A stretch of DNA of 64,000 nucleotides, taken from Panopea generosa. Its lineage: Eukaryota; Mollusca; Bivalvia; Adapedonta; Hiatellidae. A program made the position numbers and the translations under genes. The notes below the pieces were generated by a model. That model was given only the letters and a program-made list of their open reading frames with translations. It ran no database searches and was not told the origin of the DNA. Below, piece by piece: positions 63,491-64,000 of this stretch (its first letter is position 1; each line of letters starts with the position of its first letter). The DNA lies in contig CM055897.1 of NCBI GenBank assembly GCA_029582155.1, positions 95,405,582 to 95,469,581 on the forward strand. The letters are read 5' to 3'.

Positions 63491-64000
63491 GTAACTGTCT
63501 ATTAAATCATTCCTGCAGAATGAGCGTGTCGCGTAAATCATACTATTTACCCCTAAATAAAGATTCCTCTGGGATGATGCATTTTGCAAAAGGGGTCATT
63601 TATTTGGGCCTGGGAAATCAACATTTATATTTTATATGAAATGGGTGAGAAATGCCATTAAGGTTTCACTTCACAGTTAGATTTTGTTCTTTGTTCTGTA
63701 TAAAATAAGGTATACGATTTCTATGGTAAAAAAAAAATTCCACATAGAATTATTTTTTTCATAGCAGGAATGTATAGCCACATAAAAATGCAGAATAACT
63801 GTTAGGTTGACCAACTCGTTTTGTTGGGTTTTTTTGTTTTTTTAAAGCGTGTGCAGTGACACCCTGAGATTTTTTGAAAAAAGAAGTCCTCAAATGCTCG
63901 TAAATGCATGCATATGTTGAAATCCTATAAAAGTCACTTTTTTAACACCGGTGATGTCATCTTTTGCTCTACTCATCTGAAAAGACATTGTGTCTCATTG

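Overview
The window looks like nuclear DNA of a bivalve mollusc. Reasons: AT-rich spliced genes, many tRNA-headed SINEs with a conserved central block, the dispersed repeats that begin with AGCTCACCTGAGC or ATGCCCCCAC, fold-back MITEs, and abundant minisatellites. The species call is inference; no marker fixes the genus.

Three host genes are visible, all on the plus strand. (1) 488-901 is the terminal coding exon of a Dispatched-like RND-family membrane protein whose other exons lie left of the window. (2) A second, complete Dispatched-like gene runs from 19941 to 49178. I place ten coding exons whose splice phases all agree (3,483 nt, 1,160 residues plus stop). Its first coding exon (19941-20076) is separated from the second (37674-39652) by a 17.6 kb intron. 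(3) The first four coding exons of MNAT1, the MAT1 subunit of the CDK-activating kinase/TFIIH, lie at 57808-63490; the gene runs off the right edge.

Layout: 1-236 is a 19-bp array in the last intron of the left Dispatched paralogue. 902-15470 is intergenic and holds fold-back MITEs, a decayed LINE, SINEs, a fossil DIRS-like retroelement with a MITE inside it, and arrays with units of 34, 31, 39 and 20 bp. 15470-15754 is a CG-richer segment with CRE-like sites and a good splice donor, a candidate promoter and 5' UTR exon for the complete gene. A 96-bp array ends 45 bp before the splice acceptor of the first coding exon. The giant first coding intron holds an 8.2 kb array of 56-bp units, a 23-bp array and a 5.3 kb array of 40-bp units. 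After the gene come SINE copies, a decayed LINE (about 52360-54615) and then MNAT1, whose introns contain a hairpin MITE, mollusc-type dispersed repeats, a 0.9 kb TTAA-flanked element and a SINE.

The strongest observations are: the 56-bp satellite unit matches, without gaps, part of a dispersed-element copy at 5627-5680; the 31-bp array at 8038-8606 has arisen inside a retroelement reverse-transcriptase region; the terminal exons of the two Dispatched paralogues share a 125-bp tract at about 98% identity next to 72% identity, as expected from gene conversion; and three of the arrays start at or near the 3' tail side of SINEs. Identities and copy counts are hand counts. No database search was run.
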